Positions 62,101-64,000 of a DNA stretch of 64,000 nucleotides are shown here, piece after piece. Within the stretch, counting starts at the first letter, position 1; each line of letters opens with the position of its first letter. The notes beneath the pieces are model-generated. The model was not told the DNA's origin. It was given only the letters and a program-made list of their open reading frames with translations, and did not search any database. The stretch is from Halorubrum aethiopicum (GTDB lineage Archaea > Halobacteriota > Halobacteria > Halobacteriales > Haloferacaceae). Location: NCBI RefSeq assembly GCF_001542905.1, contig NZ_LOAJ01000002.1, positions 1-64,000 of the forward strand. The letters run 5' to 3'. The translations under genes and the position numbers were made by a program.

Positions 62101-63458
62101 AATTCAAGCATATTTCTTTGTTCATCACTGACAAATTCAGTATCACCAGGATAAATTATCCGTTCCCCACCATCTGCCAAAAGCATACTAAAACCTTCTT
62201 CATACCCACTATCCTCAGTCAAATTCTCATAGGTCCAGGCCTCTGTACCAGTTTCTAAATCATACGCTAGAAAATCTTCACCGTTATCTCCAGTAAATGA
62301 ATATACTTGCTTCCGTACTGGATCTATTTTAGATATATATCGATATGATGGCATTGTAAAGGATAAAACATTTCCGTCATATATCTCAGTGGAATCACCA
62401 CTATTTACAGAAGTGTATCCATCAGCATAATCGATTCCATTTACACCGTCTCCACTCCCTCTGCGAAGATTCGTCAAAGTGTTTCCATTAGAAGTGGACA
62501 CATGCTTAACATGTCCATTATCTGTTCCTATTGCGGTTAAAGATCCATCTTTATTGATATCTAATGCTGTGATGGTATCCGTCGTTGAGTTTGCCACAGT
62601 ATACGAACTTAATGTTGATCCATCTGTGGCATCTAAAGTATGTATATCATATCCACCATTCACAATCAGTTTGTCTTCGTCGGGGAATTTTTTGATTTGC
62701 GTGACATCATCGGCACTAGATCCGGATATTGTTGTACTCCAAGCAAGTGATCCGTTATTTGGATAAACAGCATAGACTTCAACATTTGTTTGATATTCAC
62801 CGGATGACAAATATACTAAATTGGCTGTGTTAACTCCAGAAGATTGGGCACTGGCTGTACCACTATATTCTGAATCATCAATTGGATGCGTCCCAACAAA
62901 CGCCACCGCCCCTACCATGCTCGTCACCATGAGCACTGAGAAGGCGACCGCGAACACATCCTCTCGACGTCTGTGAACCTGGAGACCCGCGGCCCGAACC
63001 GACGACCGCTCGAAGGCGACGACGTAACCACAGAACACACCCACGAGGACGCCGACACCGACACCAATCGCCGACACCACACCCCCATCCAAACCAACCC
63101 GAACCACGGCCCCGACGTTGCTCACAACAACAGCGATCCCGAGCGTCGCCGCGACCCCGAGCCCGATGATCTCACCGCTATCCATCGACCGAACCACTAC
63201 CGTCACGACCGCAACCAACGCGACCTGCGTCGCGATCAGCCCCCACGGGCCACCGACTCCAAGAGCCATCTCGATGACGGGATTCGCTTCCGAGAGCCCC
63301 GCTGAGAGCGCGAGACTCGTCGAAGCGGCATCGAGCGCCGCGAGTGTGACGACGACGAGCCACAGCCCGGCCCCCCGTGTCGAGGTGCCGAGCGCGTCGG
63401 CAACGTGATCGAGTACCCGAGCGATGCGACTCTGCGATGACGTACTACTGGTGAACAT
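59154..63458 (-). CDS. giant membrane-anchored beta-propeller/coiled-coil surface protein
   Basis: I start at ATG 63458, giving 1,434 residues. About five membrane helices occupy residues 25-187. A beta-propeller of PQQ/WD type follows (about 190-535), with repeats such as NNGSLAWSTTISG, LDATDGSTLSSY and DLETGTEAWTY. A carboxypeptidase-like segment DQNGDPIQNATVEAYRADQ comes next, then a mixed domain, a long coiled coil (about 870-1035) and Ig-like domains to the end. The DNA for the propeller (61855-62885) is markedly AT-rich compared with both flanks. As first gene of the 20-gene run it probably sets the apparatus in the membrane and displays the propeller outside. No family name is known to me. 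Confidence 0.75.
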   Translation of the reverse strand: MFTSSTSSQSRIARVLDHVADALGTSTRGAGLWLVVVTLAALDAASTSLALSAGLSEANPVIEMALGVGGPWGLIATQVALVAVVTVVVRSMDSGEIIGLGVAATLGIAVVVSNVGAVVRVGLDGGVVSAIGVGVGVLVGVFCGYVVAFERSSVRAAGLQVHRRREDVFAVAFSVLMVTSMVGAVAFVGTHPIDDSEYSGTASAQSSGVNTANLVYLSSGEYQTNVEVYAVYPNNGSLAWSTTISGSSADDVTQIKKFPDEDKLIVNGGYDIHTLDATDGSTLSSYTVANSTTDTITALDINKDGSLTAIGTDNGHVKHVSTSNGNTLTNLRRGSGDGVNGIDYADGYTSVNSGDSTEIYDGNVLSFTMPSYRYISKIDPVRKQVYSFTGDNGEDFLAYDLETGTEAWTYENLTEDSGYEEGFSMLLADGGERIIYPGDTEFVSDEQRNMLEFGPAGDLLNRYSTGGSGSLKFNGPSAILSDKNTVFITEPGDDYSLRAYNMDTKTVEWTNSYGASDLTDVATGEDVSLGANSGGEGPQTQVTDQNGDPIQNATVEAYRADQDEIEAQFGDSISSAEAEADRLLDEATDPVPESFEEYDLSPGNMDAIFSDGEPTGIYPTTHTEADMGLAGYVDSPDLQPRLTYESGESIYLYAWDPSDGAAMGFTDDGVTSQHVGSVDSNATFELTKLDAFGDEIESREINATQTYSGGAWPTTFEHDYAQTTVPDGYYRVSVKGSDAPGYVIEVGNAADILETNLETEAGQLSERAENLQNRLDSGIFTRQRGFTNASGVPQDFSLPQGEVAIQAYKGPDASFFNAEDPSQITASDLRDAAEAGYDGAVYLPSGPQRLNTNDLGENESVTIELRKVDIGRFSGMEDYEQRIDDLLNQRLNESTAELEGQFRDLIGQADLGGLNESELESRFDDLEDRFGTNEELTERLDRISGELDDPSDLTEEELRGELEDMERAIKEERSEELQKVVEENDQLESRVEELVGELETPENTTDEDLQEQLSAMEQALADVEGQLAAEPPTSEVDSGQIFAEFPFAEDLNPDAITVLAHYQDGSTETISDEYWRVESASVLGGDQVVVEGLNISDDRAVADLEVKGVSTEGALGTSRDSITNPAYQGTIPEIDAIDISALRPGVGETVGMSVRSSDEGFAGAENAVVYGPEGQQLNVSQEDDRFRWTPEQTGTHTIRMTYTNDIGGEFTETVRVKVRETPRSDPPTIRVTDGIGGQFVLAADGLESGSISVDGEDAELVAQAPGGESPTTLDIRAQQLDVDRLDVSVVSGANQQSVDRHVSLRVRANFDIEDALVLRQAGQPITADEETPYGAFETRTSEQGDEHQVVETYTEADGTATVQVNRDPGLLDRASYQIAIWGIDLPFAAIVLPAAPSDAILTMSTYTPAVDEATPGEIVFGPGDMTAAPTGVMT
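61855..62885 (-). other. AT-rich beta-propeller segment within the giant protein gene
   Basis: The 1.03-kb part encoding the propeller switches to AT-ending codons with long A/T runs, then returns abruptly to GC-rich coding at both sides. The frame stays open throughout. It is limited almost exactly to one predicted external domain, which suggests exchange of that domain by recombination with a lower-GC source. Confidence 0.75.
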
Positions 63459-63515
63459 GACTGGAAACCTCCGTTCTGCTACCTCTCGGCGATCAGCCAC
63501 CGCCGAGACCGTGAA

Positions 63516-63540
63516 CGCCCCGGCCCGGACTCGAACCGGA
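63516..63540 (-). other. tRNA 3'-end-like fragment (T arm)
   Basis: On the minus strand, TCCGG-TTCGAGT-CCGGG forms a perfect 5-bp stem with a standard seven-base T loop, followed by CCGGGGC-G as if it were the 3' acceptor strand and discriminator. The matching 5' acceptor GCCCCGG and an anticodon arm are not found within 100 bases, so this is not a whole tRNA. It could be an attachment-site remnant of integration into a tRNA gene, or chance. Confidence 0.35.
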
Positions 63541-63624
63541 CTGCCTGCCGGACGGGGTACTAGTCGTCAAACCACTGTATCGCGAGGACAGCCGTCACTC
63601 CCGATGAGAAAACCGCGTATGAAT

Positions 63625-63729
63625 GTGACCCGGCAAAACGGACACCGTACCGTGTCATACCGGCACAACCCCCTTACAAGTTGTGTCGCTCAATATGACA
63701 CGGGTCGGGACGCCCGCTCACCGGGTCAC
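63625..63729. promoter_or_regulatory. three-tier nested inverted repeat upstream of the long operon
   Basis: Outer arms GTGACCCGG (63625-63633) and CCGGGTCAC (63721-63729) enclose ACCGTGTCATA (63649-63659) and TATGACACGGGT (63694-63705, one extra base). These in turn enclose CACAAC (63664-63669) and GTTGTG (63680-63685). The structure lies 167-271 bases upstream of the giant gene in a 339-bp gap with no supported gene. It may be a multi-site operator, an att or origin-type site. Confidence 0.65.
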
Positions 63730-63797
63730 TACCATATCATAAATGGATTCCTAAAGGTGTTTGCGATCGGTCCGCTCGACGCGACGCCGTTGGGCGG

Positions 63798-64000
63798 TCA
63801 GTAGTTCCCGGTCGCGACGAATTCTCGGATCGAGTCGTTGCCGAGTATCTTCCGGACGATCAGCTCGCAAATCGCTGAATCGCTCCGGTCGCCACGCGCT
63901 TTCAATTCGGCAGCGAGTTCGAGGGCGGCGTCACACTCGTCGTCTAACACCTCGGTCTCGATCGCGGCAATCAGTTCTTCGACGAACGACTCGAACGCGT
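63798..64000 (-). CDS. hypothetical protein, 3' part only
   Basis: A minus-strand frame enters from the right edge of the window and ends with TGA at 63798, giving 66 visible residues: FESFVEELIAAIETEVLDDE near the edge and ELIVRKILGNDSIREFVATG at the end. It is helical and acidic with no known motif. The start lies beyond the window. A gap of 340 bases separates it from the giant gene. Confidence 0.6.
   Translation of the reverse strand, partial: AFESFVEELIAAIETEVLDDECDAALELAAELKARGDRSDSAICELIVRKILGNDSIREFVATGNY

Noticed and set aside
63500-63610. Complete tRNA gene on the minus strand
   Set aside because: Only the T arm and a 3' acceptor-like strand are present; no matching 5' acceptor or anticodon stem-loop could be folded.

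Overview
The window is haloarchaeal (class Halobacteria). The predicted proteins are strongly acidic, the coding DNA is GC-rich, there are several twin-arginine (Tat) signals and lipoboxes, bacterio-opsin-activator type (HTH_10) regulators, PAS histidine kinases, an archaeal Orc1/Cdc6 with haloarchaeal-style origin repeats, and promoters whose spacing suggests leaderless transcripts. I cannot name the genus. The content (few housekeeping genes, a replication origin, IS-end-like scars, a restriction enzyme, many secreted and membrane proteins) fits a megaplasmid or an integrated plasmid-like element rather than core chromosome.

Region 1 (1-28.7 kb) is a mixed accessory region. It holds a truncated BASS transporter fragment, glutamate dehydrogenase with a tiny zinc ribbon protein, a large Bat-like regulator divergent from an MFS transporter, and a PAS histidine kinase. 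A DNA-repair-like cassette follows (8.3-12.6 kb): a RadA-like protein without a P-loop, a 91-aa partner, and a B-family polymerase with lost exonuclease motifs. The first and last share a CCATGGCT-N5-CTTTTAC promoter. After a patch of duplicated debris (13.2-14.4 kb) come a type IIG restriction-methylase with an AT-rich recognition region, a metallo-beta-lactamase/lamin-tail lipoprotein with a DUF3006 partner, regulators, a serine hydrolase with a membrane partner, and two paralogous alpha/beta hydrolases flanking an HTH_10 regulator.

Region 2 (28.7-31.1 and 37.4-64 kb) looks like one replicon or integrated element. It carries orc1/cdc6 beside an origin with seven inverted origin-recognition boxes, a TOPRIM-domain protein, a ten-unit 12-bp repeat array, and five copies of a 19-bp palindrome GTTACTAT-N3-ATAGTAAC, all in intergenic DNA. 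Its main feature is a minus-strand run of about 20 tightly packed or overlapping genes from 63.5 down to 42.9 kb. These encode a 1,434-aa membrane-anchored beta-propeller/coiled-coil protein, a Tat subtilase, other secreted proteins, a string of small membrane proteins, and a P-loop ATPase with a C-terminal helix-turn-helix. I read this as a surface, particle or DNA-transfer apparatus, but I cannot assign it to a described system.

Region 3 (31.1-37.4 kb) separates the two parts of region 2 and carries none of the palindromes. It has a lipoprotein, a universal stress protein, a histidine kinase, two polytopic membrane proteins and a cupin, with short motifs resembling IS ends (GGCTCTGTTGAAATCC) at its edges and inside. 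It is probably later insertion. I found no intact transposase, integrase, complete tRNA, rRNA or CRISPR array.
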